A stretch of DNA of 57,354 nucleotides from Lachnospiraceae bacterium. Lineage in GTDB: Bacteria; Bacillota; Clostridia; Lachnospirales; Lachnospiraceae. The stretch covers positions 1 to 57,354 of the forward strand of contig JAFSLV010000016.1 of NCBI GenBank assembly GCA_017448245.1, read 5' to 3'. The position numbers and the translations under genes are program-made. The notes below the pieces were generated by a model. That model was given only the letters and a program-made list of their open reading frames with translations, did not search any database and was not told where the DNA came from. Positions within the stretch are counted from its first letter, which is position 1. The number at the start of each line of letters is the position of its first letter. Below are positions 49,332-57,354 of this stretch, one piece after another.

Positions 49332-51246
49332 TCTGGTATCCTGCCGCCTCCGCGACCCGCTCGACCTTCATGTTGCCGTCGCGCAGAAGCGCGCCCGCCT
49401 TTTGCAGACGGATCTTCTTGACATTTTCCCCGAAGGTCATGCCGCTCTTTTCCCGGATGTACTTGGACAGATACGGCTTGGAGAGATAAAATTTGCCCGC
49501 CAGATCATCGAGCGTCACGGTGCGGTAATTCTTTTGTATATAATTCATGATCTTGCCGATCCTGTCATCGGGCCACTCTCCCTGTGCGCGCACGGTCAGC
49601 AGCCGGTTGACCGCAATGCACAGTGCGTCGATCGACGCGTGGATGATGTCCTCGTCGATCCCTACGCCCCAGAAGGACTTCTTGTCCGCCTCGAGTCCCA
49701 CATAACTGACCGCCCTGGCGTTGGAGCCTTCGCCGAGTGCGTGCTCCTCATAACAGACCAGATGATAGTCCGTGCCGAAATACTGCTTGAAGCAGTTGGA
49801 CACCGCGTTGAGGCGTCCGTTCCCGTTGGCTTCGATCAGATGGGACGCGCCCTCGTGCTCGATCGTCACCTGCGCGAGAATCCCGTTCTGTTGCCTGAAG
49901 TGGACGTCTGTCACGCGGAAGACCGTATGGGCATGAATGTAATGATCCTCGAAGATCTGCCAGATGCGTTCGGGGGTGAGCTCCTTGTGCTCCTTGTCGG
50001 AGATATCCTTGACCAGATACGATACGTCCTCCTGCATGTCCTTTGGCATGTCGATGCCAAAGTTGGTATGCAGGATATAATTGACGCCGCCCTTTCCGGA
50101 TTGCGAATTGATCCGTATCACGTCGCCGTCGTATTCCCTGCCGATGTCCTTGGGATCGAGCGGCAGATACGGCACCGTCCAGATGCCCTTGTCCTTTTTC
50201 TCCTTGCGCCACTGAAAGCCCTTGGCGATCGCATCCTGGTGCGATCCGGAAAAAGCCGTAAAGACCAGCTGTCCCGCATAGGGCTGCCGTTCAAAGACAT
50301 GCATCCTCGTCAGCCGTTCATAGGTCGCCGCGATCCTGTTGATGTCCGAAAAATCGAGCTTCGGATTGACACCGTGCGTATACAGATTGAGCGCCAGCGT
50401 CACGATATCGACGTTACCGGTACGCTCGCCGTTACCGAACAGCGTCCCCTCCACACGGTCCGCGCCCGCAAGCTGCGCAAGCTCCGCGGTGGCCACGCCG
50501 CAACCGCGGTCGTTGTGCGGATGCACGGACAGGGTGACCTTCTTGCGGTATTTCAGCGCATGGTCGATGTATTCGATCTGCTCCGCAAAGACATGCGGCA
50601 TCGCGCATTCCACGGTGGTCGGGATGTTGATGATCACATCGCGTCCCAGGTCCGGGCGCCACACATCAAGCACCGCGTTGCATACCTCCACCGCGTAGTC
50701 CGGTTCCGTCCCGTGAAAGGATTCCGGACTGTATTGAAAGGAGAGATTGTTTTTGCCCTCCGCCAGTTTGTTCAGGAGCTTTGCGCCGTTCACCGCAATC
50801 CGTTTGATCTGTGCCTTATCCTTTTGGAAGACCTGCTCGCGCTGTGCGATCGATGTGGAATTGTACAGATGCACGATCGCGCGCGGTGCACCCTCAATCG
50901 CTTCAAAGGTCTTGCGGATGATGTGCTCCCTCGCCTGTGTGAGCACCTGCACGGTGACGTCCTCGGGAATCATTTTCTGTTCGATCAGCATCCGCGCAAA
51001 CGCATACTCCGTTTCGGAGGCGGCGGGGAAGCCGATCTCGATCTCCTTGAAACCGATCTCCACAAGCATCCGGAAAAATTCCAGTTTTTCGTCGAGACTC
51101 ATCGGCTCGATCAGCGCCTGGTTGCCATCACGCAAATCCACGCTGCACCAGACCGGAGGCTTTGTGAGCGCATCCTTTTTGACCCATTCGTTGGTCACCG
51201 TGGGCGGCATGACATACAGTTTGCGGTATTTCTTTGCGTTCTTCAT
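49255..51246 (-). CDS. leuA: 2-isopropylmalate synthase fused to an AraC-type DNA-binding domain
   Basis: The protein has 663 residues. Residues 1-400 are a complete LeuA barrel: CSVDLRDGNQ at 34-43, metal-binding HPHND at 242-246 and GNGERTGNVD at 271-280. About 425-555 is the C-terminal LeuA regulatory/dimerisation domain that binds leucine. Residues 562-660 then form two helix-turn-helix units of AraC type (TLDDLAGKFYLSKPYLSKYI and KVERVAEAAGYQNVEHFNRL). The enzyme starts leucine synthesis from 2-oxoisovalerate and acetyl-CoA. The attached domain suggests that it also binds DNA, possibly with leucine as signal. No frameshift separates the parts. An inverted repeat at 51273-51289 lies upstream. 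Confidence 0.93.
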   Translation of the reverse strand: MKNAKKYRKLYVMPPTVTNEWVKKDALTKPPVWCSVDLRDGNQALIEPMSLDEKLEFFRMLVEIGFKEIEIGFPAASETEYAFARMLIEQKMIPEDVTVQVLTQAREHIIRKTFEAIEGAPRAIVHLYNSTSIAQREQVFQKDKAQIKRIAVNGAKLLNKLAEGKNNLSFQYSPESFHGTEPDYAVEVCNAVLDVWRPDLGRDVIINIPTTVECAMPHVFAEQIEYIDHALKYRKKVTLSVHPHNDRGCGVATAELAQLAGADRVEGTLFGNGERTGNVDIVTLALNLYTHGVNPKLDFSDINRIAATYERLTRMHVFERQPYAGQLVFTAFSGSHQDAIAKGFQWRKEKKDKGIWTVPYLPLDPKDIGREYDGDVIRINSQSGKGGVNYILHTNFGIDMPKDMQEDVSYLVKDISDKEHKELTPERIWQIFEDHYIHAHTVFRVTDVHFRQQNGILAQVTIEHEGASHLIEANGNGRLNAVSNCFKQYFGTDYHLVCYEEHALGEGSNARAVSYVGLEADKKSFWGVGIDEDIIHASIDALCIAVNRLLTVRAQGEWPDDRIGKIMNYIQKNYRTVTLDDLAGKFYLSKPYLSKYIREKSGMTFGENVKKIRLQKAGALLRDGNMKVERVAEAAGYQNVEHFNRLFKKKYGCTPIQYRTGAK

Positions 51247-51272
51247 CTCTTCCTTCTCGTCCTTTCGTCGGC

Positions 51273-51289
51273 GTGATAAATATGGTCAC
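51273..51289. promoter_or_regulatory. imperfect inverted repeat upstream of leuA
   Basis: GTGATAAATATGGTCAC has GTGA and TCAC ends 27 bp before the leuA start codon. It could be a binding site for the AraC-type domain encoded by leuA or for another regulator; this is a guess based on symmetry and place. Further up, GCGACGCGCGTCGC (51325-51338) is a perfect 14-bp palindrome and ATGAT/ATCAT (51340-51353) a small hairpin; they lie after the rpoD stop and may terminate or attenuate. Confidence 0.35.
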
Positions 51290-51371
51290 AAAACTTGATA
51301 AAATATATTCCATCCTATCACGGCGCGACGCGCGTCGCAATGATGCGAATCATCTTATTTCTTGATCTTTT

Positions 51372-53333
51372 TTAATCAAGGTAGTCCTTCAGCTTCCGGG
51401 AGCGCGAGGGATGTCTGAGCTTGCGCAGGGCCTTCGCCTCGATCTGCCGGATACGCTCTCTCGTGACGTTGAATTCCTTGCCGACCTCTTCGAGGGTTCT
51501 GGCTCTGCCGTCATCGAGACCGAACCGGAGCCTGAGCACCTTCTGCTCCCTCTCCGTCAGTGTCCCGAGCACCTCCACGAGCTGCTCCTTCAAGAGCGTA
51601 AATGCCGCGGCGTCCGCCGGCACCGGCACGTTTTCGTCCTGCAGAAAATCACCCAGATGCGAATCCTCTTCCTCGCCGATCGGTGTCTCGAGCGATACGG
51701 GCTCCTGCGAGATCTTTAAGATCTCGCGCACACGCTCGACCGGAATGTCCATCTCCTGTGCGATTTCCTCGGGCGTGGGCTCGCGGCCGAGTTCCTGTAA
51801 GAGCTGCCTCGAGATCCGGATCAGCTTGTTGATGGTCTCCACCATGTGCACGGGGATGCGGATCGTTCTGGCCTGGTCGGCGATGGCTCTCGTGATCGCC
51901 TGACGGATCCACCAGGTCGCATACGTCGAAAACTTAAAGCCCTTGCGGAAGTCAAATTTTTCGACCGCCTTGATGAGACCCAGATTTCCCTCCTGGATGA
52001 GATCCAGGAACAGCATGCCGCGGCCGACATACCGCTTGGCGATGGACACGACAAGACGCAGATTGGCTTCCGCGAGACGCTTTCTCGCATTTTCACCGAC
52101 CCTGGACATTTCCTTTAACTGTCTCGTGGTTTTTCCCTTGACGAGGGCTTTTTCCTCCCTGATGCGCTGCGGATCCTCGAGGTCGGTGGGTGTATTGTGG
52201 AGGACATGATCGGCCGCAGCCCCCGCCTCCATCTGCTGTGCGTACTCGACCTCCTGCTCCGCCGTCAGCAGCGGGACCTTCCCGATCTCCTTGAGATACA
52301 TGCGGACGGGGTCCTCGATGCTGATGCCGTCGGGAATCGTGATGTCGAGATTTTCGACATCGCCTTCGTCCTCCTCTCCCATCAGCAGATCATCGCTGTC
52401 CGGCAGATCATCGACATCGTCGGAGATCCGCAACACATCGATGCCGGACTGTTCGAGCGTCTCGAGCACGTGGTCGAGTTGCTCGTCGCCAAGTCCCAGG
52501 TCCGCAAAATAATCGCTGATCTCGTTGTATTCGAGTACGTTTTTCTTTTTCCTCGCATGCGAAAGAAGCGCATCGAGCTTTTGCTTGAAGAGTTTTTGTT
52601 TCTCCTCCGTCATGGCGGCATCTTCTTCTTCGCCGTCCCCGATCACGTCGTGCAAAAGATCGTCATCGTAGTGGCTGCGCGCCTTGCCCGTTGTCTTCCC
52701 GGACCGGGATCCCGCGGCGGCCGCCTTTTCCTTTTCCTTTTTTTGGCGCTCCTGCTCCTTCTTTTTGGCAAGTGCTGCCCTTTCCTTTTCCTTTCTGGCC
52801 TTTTCGCGTTCGCGCTCTTTTCTTGCCTTTTCGCGCTCGCGCTCCTTTTTGGCCCTTTCCTGCGCCTTCAGTCGCTCCGCCTTTGCCTTTTCAAGCGCCT
52901 TCTTTTTGGCAAGCGCTTCCTTCTCGCGGCGCGCCTTTTCCTGCGCCTTCAGACGCTCCGCCTTTGCCTTCTCCATCGCCTTCTTTTTGGCGAGCGCCTC
53001 CCTCTCGCGGCGCGCCTTCTCCTGCGCTTTCAGACGTTCCGCCTTTGCTTTTTCCTGCGCTTTCAGCCGGTCCGCTTTTGCCTTTTCGATCGCTTTCTTT
53101 TTGGCAAGCGCTTCCCTCTCACGGCGAGCCTTTTCCTGCGGCGTCAGTTTCCCGGACGCGGCTGTCTTCTTTGCGCCGCTTCCGGACGCAGGTGTCTTTT
53201 TGCCGGATGCCGCACTTCCGGCGCTTTTCTTTGCGGCAGAAGAAGGCGCGGTCTTTTTTTCGTTCTTCTTTTGCGCGCTCTTTGCCTGCGTCTTTGCTTT
53301 TGTTGCGGGCTTTGCTTTTGCTTTTGTCGCCAT
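51372..53333 (-). CDS. rpoD: primary sigma factor RpoD with long Lys/Ala-rich N-terminal extension
   Basis: The protein has 653 residues against about 370 in many Firmicutes. From about 241 onward it is a normal primary sigma: region 1.1, region 1.2/2 ([36 protein letters not shown]), region 3, and region 4 ([20 protein letters not shown]). Residues 1-60 are Ala/Lys/Ser-rich and 62-205 are a charged coiled coil built of repeats such as [15 protein letters not shown] and [11 protein letters not shown]. The start at 53333 has GGAG six bases upstream; a start at residue 241 is conceivable. It follows dnaG with its 5' end near the dnaG stop, forming the usual dnaG-rpoD pair. Confidence 0.95.
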   Translation of the reverse strand: MATKAKAKPATKAKTQAKSAQKKNEKKTAPSSAAKKSAGSAASGKKTPASGSGAKKTAASGKLTPQEKARREREALAKKKAIEKAKADRLKAQEKAKAERLKAQEKARREREALAKKKAMEKAKAERLKAQEKARREKEALAKKKALEKAKAERLKAQERAKKEREREKARKEREREKARKEKERAALAKKKEQERQKKEKEKAAAAGSRSGKTTGKARSHYDDDLLHDVIGDGEEEDAAMTEEKQKLFKQKLDALLSHARKKKNVLEYNEISDYFADLGLGDEQLDHVLETLEQSGIDVLRISDDVDDLPDSDDLLMGEEDEGDVENLDITIPDGISIEDPVRMYLKEIGKVPLLTAEQEVEYAQQMEAGAAADHVLHNTPTDLEDPQRIREEKALVKGKTTRQLKEMSRVGENARKRLAEANLRLVVSIAKRYVGRGMLFLDLIQEGNLGLIKAVEKFDFRKGFKFSTYATWWIRQAITRAIADQARTIRIPVHMVETINKLIRISRQLLQELGREPTPEEIAQEMDIPVERVREILKISQEPVSLETPIGEEEDSHLGDFLQDENVPVPADAAAFTLLKEQLVEVLGTLTEREQKVLRLRFGLDDGRARTLEEVGKEFNVTRERIRQIEAKALRKLRHPSRSRKLKDYLD

Positions 53334-53355
53334 GTTGTTCTCCGTTTCTTTTTTC

Positions 53356-55119
53356 TTATCTGTCAGACAGCACAAGTTCCGTTCGTTGAAACTGCTCGAG
53401 CCGCTTCTTTCCCTCGATCATGCCGGTAAGCCCCGATGCGTCCTGCGGGTCCGTCTCCTCGCACCTGCGCTCGTAGGCGTTCTTCATGACTTCATAGATC
53501 ATGTCCTTGAGCGCCCTTTCCCGCAGGGCGTCCGTCTCCGCCTCCGGAAAAGGAATCGCAAGGATCTGTGCCGCTTCGTCCTTTTCCTCATCCGCAAACC
53601 GGTCGAGGATCTCCGAGGGATGCGTCGTTTCGTCATAGAGGATCTTTGCGATTCTTTTGCATACTGGATCCGTAAAATCCGATGCCTCCACATATCCCTT
53701 CACGACCGTAAGAATCCCCGGGTCCTCGGTGATCGCACTTAAGAGCATCCGCTCCGCCTTGATCACTTCCTTTTTTTCCGCACGGACGCGCGGTGTGGTC
53801 GTGCGCTTTGACGCCATGCTCTGCGTATCACGCGAGACGCTGAGTGCCACCGCGTTTTTCATGTCCTGTGCGTCGATGCCGTAGCGTGCGCAGACCGTCT
53901 GCAGATAGTTTTCCCGCTCGAGCGCATCGGGAAAAGACTGCGCGAGCTTTTCCGCAAGCAGGTGCTGAAAGGCCGTCGCCTCGTCCGGATCGTCGAGGCG
54001 GTAATCTTTTTCCGCCAGCTGCATCTCGAACAGAAAGGGATTCTTTGCCTCCCTGATCCTGCGCTCGAGCGCATCCCGCCCCTCTTTTCCGATCAGCTCG
54101 TCCGGATCCTTGCAGGGGGACAGATCGATCACGCGGGCGCGGATCCCCGCCTCCTTCAGCAGAGAAAGCGCGCGGAGTGCCGCCTTCGTCCCCGCCTCGT
54201 CGGAATCATAGGCAAGGAAGGCTTCTTTGACATACCGTTTTAACACATTGGCCTGTCCCGCGGTAAAGGAGGTGCCGAGCGACGCACACGCCTCGCCGAA
54301 CTGCGCCTGGTGCATCGAGATCACATCCATATAGCCTTCGCACAAAATGACGCGCCCGCTTCTCGATAAGCGCGCATACATCAGCCCGTAGAGATTCCTG
54401 CTTTTATCAAAGATGAGCGTCTCGGGCGAGTTGAGATACTTGGGTTCTCCGTCTCCCATGACGCGCCCGCCAAAGCCGATCACGCGCTTATTGACATCCT
54501 GGATCGGAAACATCACGCGATTCCAGAATTTGTCGCGCATCCCCTTTTTCTCGTCATGCACCGCAAGCCCCGCTTCCAGGATCTCGGAATCGGAAAACCC
54601 TTTTGATCTCAGGTGGACGCTCAGGTCATCCCTGGACAGCGGCGCGTATCCCAGACCGAAACGGTGCATCGTCTCATCACTCAGGCCGCGGTTTCTCAGA
54701 TATTTGAGCGCCGCCTTTCCTTCCGGTGCGCGCAGCAGGTGATAATAATACACGGCCGCTTCTTTATTGATCTCGAGCAGTCGGTTTCTTAAGTCCTGTC
54801 TTTTTCTCGCCTTTTCGGGATCGCCCTTTTGCGGAAGCGCAACCTGCGCTCTTTCCGCCAGACGCTCTACCGCCTCCGGATACGTGAGATTGTCGTATTT
54901 TTGCACATAAGAAAACACATTACCCCCGACACCGCAGCCAAAGCAGTAAAACATCTGCTTGGCGGGCGATACCGAAAAAGAGGGTGTCTTTTCGTTATGA
55001 AAGGGACACAGTCCGAAATAATTGGTGCCGCGCTTCGTCAGCTGTACCGTCTGTGAAATCACATCGACGATATCATTGCGCATGCGCACTTCGTCGATCA
55101 CGCTGTCTTCGTAATACAT
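53356..55119 (-). CDS. dnaG: DNA primase
   Basis: The enzyme has 587 residues. The N-terminal zinc ribbon has Cys38, His41, Cys59 and Cys62 ([14 protein letters not shown] and YCFGCG). The central TOPRIM domain has [15 protein letters not shown] and [12 protein letters not shown]. The C-terminal helicase-binding domain ends [12 protein letters not shown]. It makes RNA primers at the replication fork. The start at 55119 ([11 protein letters not shown]) follows AGGGGA; the longer open frame to 55188 overlaps the dGTPase gene. It lies 13 bp after dGTPase and 22 bp before rpoD, which is the common arrangement in Clostridia. Confidence 0.96.
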   Translation of the reverse strand: MYYEDSVIDEVRMRNDIVDVISQTVQLTKRGTNYFGLCPFHNEKTPSFSVSPAKQMFYCFGCGVGGNVFSYVQKYDNLTYPEAVERLAERAQVALPQKGDPEKARKRQDLRNRLLEINKEAAVYYYHLLRAPEGKAALKYLRNRGLSDETMHRFGLGYAPLSRDDLSVHLRSKGFSDSEILEAGLAVHDEKKGMRDKFWNRVMFPIQDVNKRVIGFGGRVMGDGEPKYLNSPETLIFDKSRNLYGLMYARLSRSGRVILCEGYMDVISMHQAQFGEACASLGTSFTAGQANVLKRYVKEAFLAYDSDEAGTKAALRALSLLKEAGIRARVIDLSPCKDPDELIGKEGRDALERRIREAKNPFLFEMQLAEKDYRLDDPDEATAFQHLLAEKLAQSFPDALERENYLQTVCARYGIDAQDMKNAVALSVSRDTQSMASKRTTTPRVRAEKKEVIKAERMLLSAITEDPGILTVVKGYVEASDFTDPVCKRIAKILYDETTHPSEILDRFADEEKDEAAQILAIPFPEAETDALRERALKDMIYEVMKNAYERRCEETDPQDASGLTGMIEGKKRLEQFQRTELVLSDR

Positions 55120-55132
55120 GAAGTCCCCTGCT

Positions 55133-56140
55133 TCAATAGACCGACCAGCTCTTCGGAATAAACAACTCCGTGTATCTGGTGATGGCAAAATGATCCGTCA
55201 TGCCGCTGATGTAGTCGCAGACGATCCGCTCCTTCGGTTCGCCCTCGTCGATCATCGCCTTGAGATACGGAGGAAAGGCGTCGATATGCGAAAGGTAATA
55301 CGCATACAGGGTCTTGATCATCTCGATCGCCTTGCCCTCCTCGGATTTGGCAAGCGGATTGGTATATACGCGTTCAAACATAAAGGATCTCAGCCGCATG
55401 ATCGCGTCATATACCCCGTCATCCATCACGATATCGTTTTTGCCCGTGCTCTCACGGATGATATCGTTAAAGATCGTGTCAAACCAGTCATCCGAGGTCC
55501 TGCCGAGCACCTCGGTGATATCGGAAGGGATGTCCTCCATTGTCAGGATCCCTCCGCGGACCGCATCCTCCACGTCGTGATGGATATAGGCGATCTTGTC
55601 GGATAAGCGCACGACCTTGCCCTCCAGGGTGGCGGGCGTGAGATCCATCTCGTGATTGAGGATTCCGTCGCGCACTTCCTTTGTCAGATTCAGGCCCTTA
55701 CCGAGCTTTTCGAGCCGCTCCACGATGCGCAGGCTCTGCTCATGATGCGCAAAACCGAGCGGACATACGCTTCTCAGCGCCCGCTCCCCCGCATGTCCAA
55801 AGGGCGTATGCCCCAGGTCATGGCCGAGTGCGATGGCTTCCGCCAGGTCCTCGTTGAGCCTGAGCGCCCTCACGATCGTTCGCGCATTCTGCGCAACCTC
55901 CAGCGAATGCGTCATACGCGTGCGGTAATGGTCCCCGTGGGGTGTCAGAAAGACCTGGGTCTTGTCCTTGAGTCTGCGGAAGGATTTGGAATAGAGGATT
56001 CTGTCCCTGTCGCGCTGAAAGGCCGGCCGTATTTCACAGGGTGTTTCCTCCCTGTCACGGCCCTCCGTCTGATCGGAAAAGGCGGCATATTCCGACAAAA
56101 TCTCGTGTTCTCTTTTTTCCAGTATCTCGCGGATGAGCAT
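55133..56140 (-). CDS. dgt: deoxyguanosinetriphosphate triphosphohydrolase-like protein
   Basis: The protein has 335 residues of the HD superfamily. The metal ligands are in RMTHSLEVAQNA (His), IALGHDLGHTPFGHAGE (His-Asp and further His) and VRLSDKIAYIHHD (Asp). The family hydrolyses dNTPs to deoxynucleosides and triphosphate; this branch, next to dnaG, is widespread in Clostridia and its substrate range is poorly defined. The start at 56140 has GGGGGAG eight bases upstream, while an alternative TTG lies two codons earlier. It is the first gene of the dgt-dnaG-rpoD operon. Confidence 0.92.
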   Translation of the reverse strand: MLIREILEKREHEILSEYAAFSDQTEGRDREETPCEIRPAFQRDRDRILYSKSFRRLKDKTQVFLTPHGDHYRTRMTHSLEVAQNARTIVRALRLNEDLAEAIALGHDLGHTPFGHAGERALRSVCPLGFAHHEQSLRIVERLEKLGKGLNLTKEVRDGILNHEMDLTPATLEGKVVRLSDKIAYIHHDVEDAVRGGILTMEDIPSDITEVLGRTSDDWFDTIFNDIIRESTGKNDIVMDDGVYDAIMRLRSFMFERVYTNPLAKSEEGKAIEMIKTLYAYYLSHIDAFPPYLKAMIDEGEPKERIVCDYISGMTDHFAITRYTELFIPKSWSVY

Positions 56141-56191
56141 CGGCAAGTCTCCCCCTTGTTATCTTCCGTGCCGCGGGGCGGATTCCTTTTT

Positions 56192-56518
56192 TTATGAAAC
56201 GAGCGCTTCCCAGCGGTCTTTGGCGGACGCATAGCTTTCGTTGATCCACCGCACGGCCTCCTCCATCCCCTCCTCCGAAAAGGGGAACGTATGATCCGTA
56301 ATCTCCCCATTGTCTGTCGCCGCATAGGAATACGGCTCCGGCCATACACTCGCAAGGAGTGTGCCCGCAGCCTTCTCCTCCCCGGAGGCATAACGGACAT
56401 CCTTTAAAGGCTCCCTCGCAAGGCGGTAACGCATGCCCCGGAAGGAACCGAAATAGGCCTCTCCGCATTCATAATGGGAAAGGCCAAAGAAGGAGTCGCG
56501 CGTGACGTAAGGCGTCAC
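56192..56518 (-). CDS. small conserved hypothetical protein, GTG start
   Basis: The protein has 108 residues, is soluble and has no known motif. It contains GSFRGMRYRLAREPL, a basic patch with aromatic residues, and the end AVRWINESYASAKDRWEALV is helical. I have seen similar short proteins in Lachnospiraceae without a function. The start is GTG at 56518, which overlaps the TGA of the upstream DUF6465 gene, and AGGG lies six bases before it, so translation is coupled. The gap to the dGTPase gene is about 50 bp. Confidence 0.7.
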   Translation of the reverse strand: MTPYVTRDSFFGLSHYECGEAYFGSFRGMRYRLAREPLKDVRYASGEEKAAGTLLASVWPEPYSYAATDNGEITDHTFPFSEEGMEEAVRWINESYASAKDRWEALVS

Positions 56519-56958
56519 AGGCTCACCCTGCCGGTTTCGTTTGCATTGGCCACATAGTAGGCCGCATGATCCTCGGGCTTGATGTAGATGTGCAGTTTCT
56601 TGAGATCGCGTACGTTTTTGCCGTCGGAAAGATAGTCCTCACGGACCTTTTCGATCACATCGTCGATGCGTTTTTCATGATCGCCGAACTGTAAAAAGAC
56701 CTCGGTCTTCGTCGCGGCTTTTGCCGCCTTGCCGACGGCTTCCCTGACCACGGGTTGCGCCTTGCTTTTTGCCTTTTCGATCGTCGGCTCCATCTTGTCG
56801 ATGTAAGGCTGCGCCTTCTTTTTGGCCTTTTCGATCGTGGGCTCCATCTTCTCGATGTAAGGCTGTGCCTTTTCCTTGGCTTTTTTGATCTGCGGCTCGA
56901 CTTTTTCCCTGGCTTCCTGCACCATTTCCTTGATGGTTGCCTTGTTTTTATCCGCCAT
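56515..56958 (-). CDS. DUF6465-family protein with Lys/Glu/Pro repeats
   Basis: The protein has 147 residues. The first 80 are three tandem repeats of a charged helix unit ending in KAQPYIEKMEPTIEKAK-like text, and the rest is a small alpha/beta domain (EVFLQFGDHEKRIDDVIEKV and KKLHIYIKPEDHAAYYVANA) that matches DUF6465. The repeats may form a coiled coil or bind a surface. The start at 56958 has GGAGG nine bases upstream; the longer frame to 57156 covers the tandem DNA repeats and is not likely coding. A promoter lies at 57002-57029. Confidence 0.8.
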   Translation of the reverse strand: MADKNKATIKEMVQEAREKVEPQIKKAKEKAQPYIEKMEPTIEKAKKKAQPYIDKMEPTIEKAKSKAQPVVREAVGKAAKAATKTEVFLQFGDHEKRIDDVIEKVREDYLSDGKNVRDLKKLHIYIKPEDHAAYYVANANETGRVSL

Positions 56959-57001
56959 ATGACTGATCCTCCCTGTGTGGCGTTTTTTTGCTGCATATAA
57001 T

Positions 57002-57029
57002 AGTATAAACAGTTTTTTAAAAAAAACAA
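57002..57029 (-). promoter_or_regulatory. promoter of the DUF6465 gene
   Basis: On the minus strand TTGTTT (57024-57029) and TATACT (57002-57007) are separated by 16 bp. The leader would be about 40 bases, with GGAGG before the start codon at 56958. Confidence 0.6.
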
Positions 57030-57037
57030 GATACCCA

Positions 57038-57143
57038 GTCACGCAGGCTCGAAAATCACTTATGTGTTTCCTCGCTGTGGGACATAACATATCACACGTC
57101 GTCACGCAAGCTCGAAAATCACTTCGTGATTTCCTCGCTGTGG
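57038..57143. repeat. two tandem copies of a 43-bp repeat with internal hairpin
   Basis: Positions 57038-57080 and 57101-57143 start GTCACGCA(G/A)GCTCGAAA and end CCTCGCTGTGG, with five to seven differences in between and a 20-bp spacer. The second copy contains AAATCAC-TTC-GTGATTT, a perfect small hairpin. Just after it, TGTGGCG and CGCCACA (57140-57156) form another stem. The repeat is not related to the REP copies at 8-15 kb. Such intergenic palindromic repeats are often present in many genomic copies. Confidence 0.6.
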
Positions 57144-57164
57144 CGGCGCGCCACATACTGCCTC

Positions 57165-57202
57165 AAAAAAAGGCCCCGGCGGATGCAAGCATCCCCGGGG
57201 TC
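57165..57202 (-). terminator. minus-strand terminator near the right end
   Basis: CCCCGG (57174-57179) and CCGGGG (57195-57200), together with GGATGC and GCATCC inside, form a stem with one bulge. Read on the minus strand it is followed by seven T residues. The gene it serves must start beyond the window. I see no gene in 57203-57354. Confidence 0.65.
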
Positions 57203-57218
57203 AGACTGAAGCAAAAGC

Positions 57219-57243
57219 GGGTCTGGGGAGAATCCCCAGGCCC
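57219..57243. other. second strong hairpin near the right end
   Basis: GGGTCTGGGGA (57219-57229) pairs with TCCCCAGGCCC (57233-57243) around GAA with one G-U pair, and flanking GCAA/TTGC can extend the stem. It may be a tandem terminator with the hairpin at 57165-57202 or part of an RNA that ends there. Confidence 0.5.
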
Positions 57244-57354
57244 CTTGCTTTATCCTTAAATCAAAACGAGAAAGCGATCCGATATTGAAAGAATAAAATA
57301 GAACGAAAAAGGGAAGATTTCCCTATCCTCTGCATCATAATTGCCAGCTTCTTC

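Noticed and set aside
49093-51276. Plus-strand open frame of 727 codons opposite leuA
   Set aside because: Antisense shadow of the leuA gene, with no domain pattern and no ribosome site. Long antisense frames are common in this GC-rich DNA.
51247-51371. T-box or leucine attenuator before leuA
   Set aside because: The gap is too short for a T-box, no specifier loop or T-box core motif is seen, and there is no run of leucine codons in a leader peptide.
52730-53150. Repeated DNA that might be taken for a CRISPR or minisatellite array
   Set aside because: The repeats code for the N-terminal coiled coil of rpoD in frame, with no constant spacer length. They are not a CRISPR array.
52684-53742. 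Ser/Ala/Phe-rich plus-strand frame with striking internal repeats
   Set aside because: It is the antisense of the Lys/Ala repeat extension of rpoD; the repeats derive from the sigma gene.

Overview
The window looks like chromosomal DNA of a strictly anaerobic Clostridia bacterium, most likely a Lachnospiraceae-type gut Firmicute. The grounds are strong AGGAGG-type ribosome binding sites, sigma-A-type promoters, the dGTPase-dnaG-rpoD order, anaerobe enzymes (desulfoferrodoxin, flavodiiron protein), and several families I know mainly from Lachnospiraceae (DUF4317, DUF5716, DUF5717, DUF6465). The DNA is moderately GC-rich, with an AT-richer island at about 1.8-4.3 kb. Genus and species cannot be fixed from the sequence alone. 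No rRNA and no CRISPR array were seen; there is one tRNA (Arg, CCG).

Layout. 1-1836: operon with a helix-turn-helix protein, an ECF sigma factor, two membrane proteins and the start of a PrsW-like protease. 1.9-4.3 kb: AT-rich foreign-looking island with an oriT-like hairpin and an AbiEi/AbiEii pair. 4.4-8.1 kb: hypothetical protein, AI-2E-type permease, phosphohexomutase. 8.1-14.2 kb: accessory region with a DUF4405 protein, an aldo/keto reductase and a decayed second one, an alpha/beta hydrolase, a LysR regulator and a REP-associated transposase (RAYT) bracketed by 51-nt inverted repeats. Related repeats sit directly at the stop codons of neighbouring genes. 14.2-19.4 kb: oxygen-defence and redox block with superoxide reductase, flavodiiron protein, an acyl-CoA dehydrogenase/EtfA/rubredoxin fusion and a Crp/Fnr regulator. 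19.4-22.8 kb: FliB-like protein, YvcK, O-acetylhomoserine sulfhydrylase. 22.9-26.5 kb: transglutaminase-like protein plus a GspF/pseudopilin operon with no ATPase gene in view. 26.5-34.7 kb: SH3 protein, glutamate dehydrogenase, CheC-like protein, DUF4317, heterodimeric ABC exporter, tRNA-Arg. 34.9-51.2 kb: eleven tightly packed minus-strand genes running from leuA to a HAD phosphatase. They include HtpG, a PPIase-like lipoprotein, a DUF5717/DUF5716/TPR/coiled-coil membrane set and purB-purA. 51.4-57 kb: rpoD, dnaG, dGTPase and two small conserved proteins.

The most unusual items are four. (1) A 2-isopropylmalate synthase carries an AraC-type DNA-binding domain at its C-terminus. (2) A single polypeptide joins acyl-CoA dehydrogenase, the EtfA FAD domain and rubredoxin beside a flavodiiron oxygen reductase. 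(3) The DUF5717/DUF5716 gene set lies in one run with HtpG and a PPIase-like lipoprotein, which suggests an undescribed chaperone or envelope complex. (4) A RAYT/REP system places its repeats exactly at gene stop codons. Functions given for DUF families and fusions are inference unless stated otherwise.
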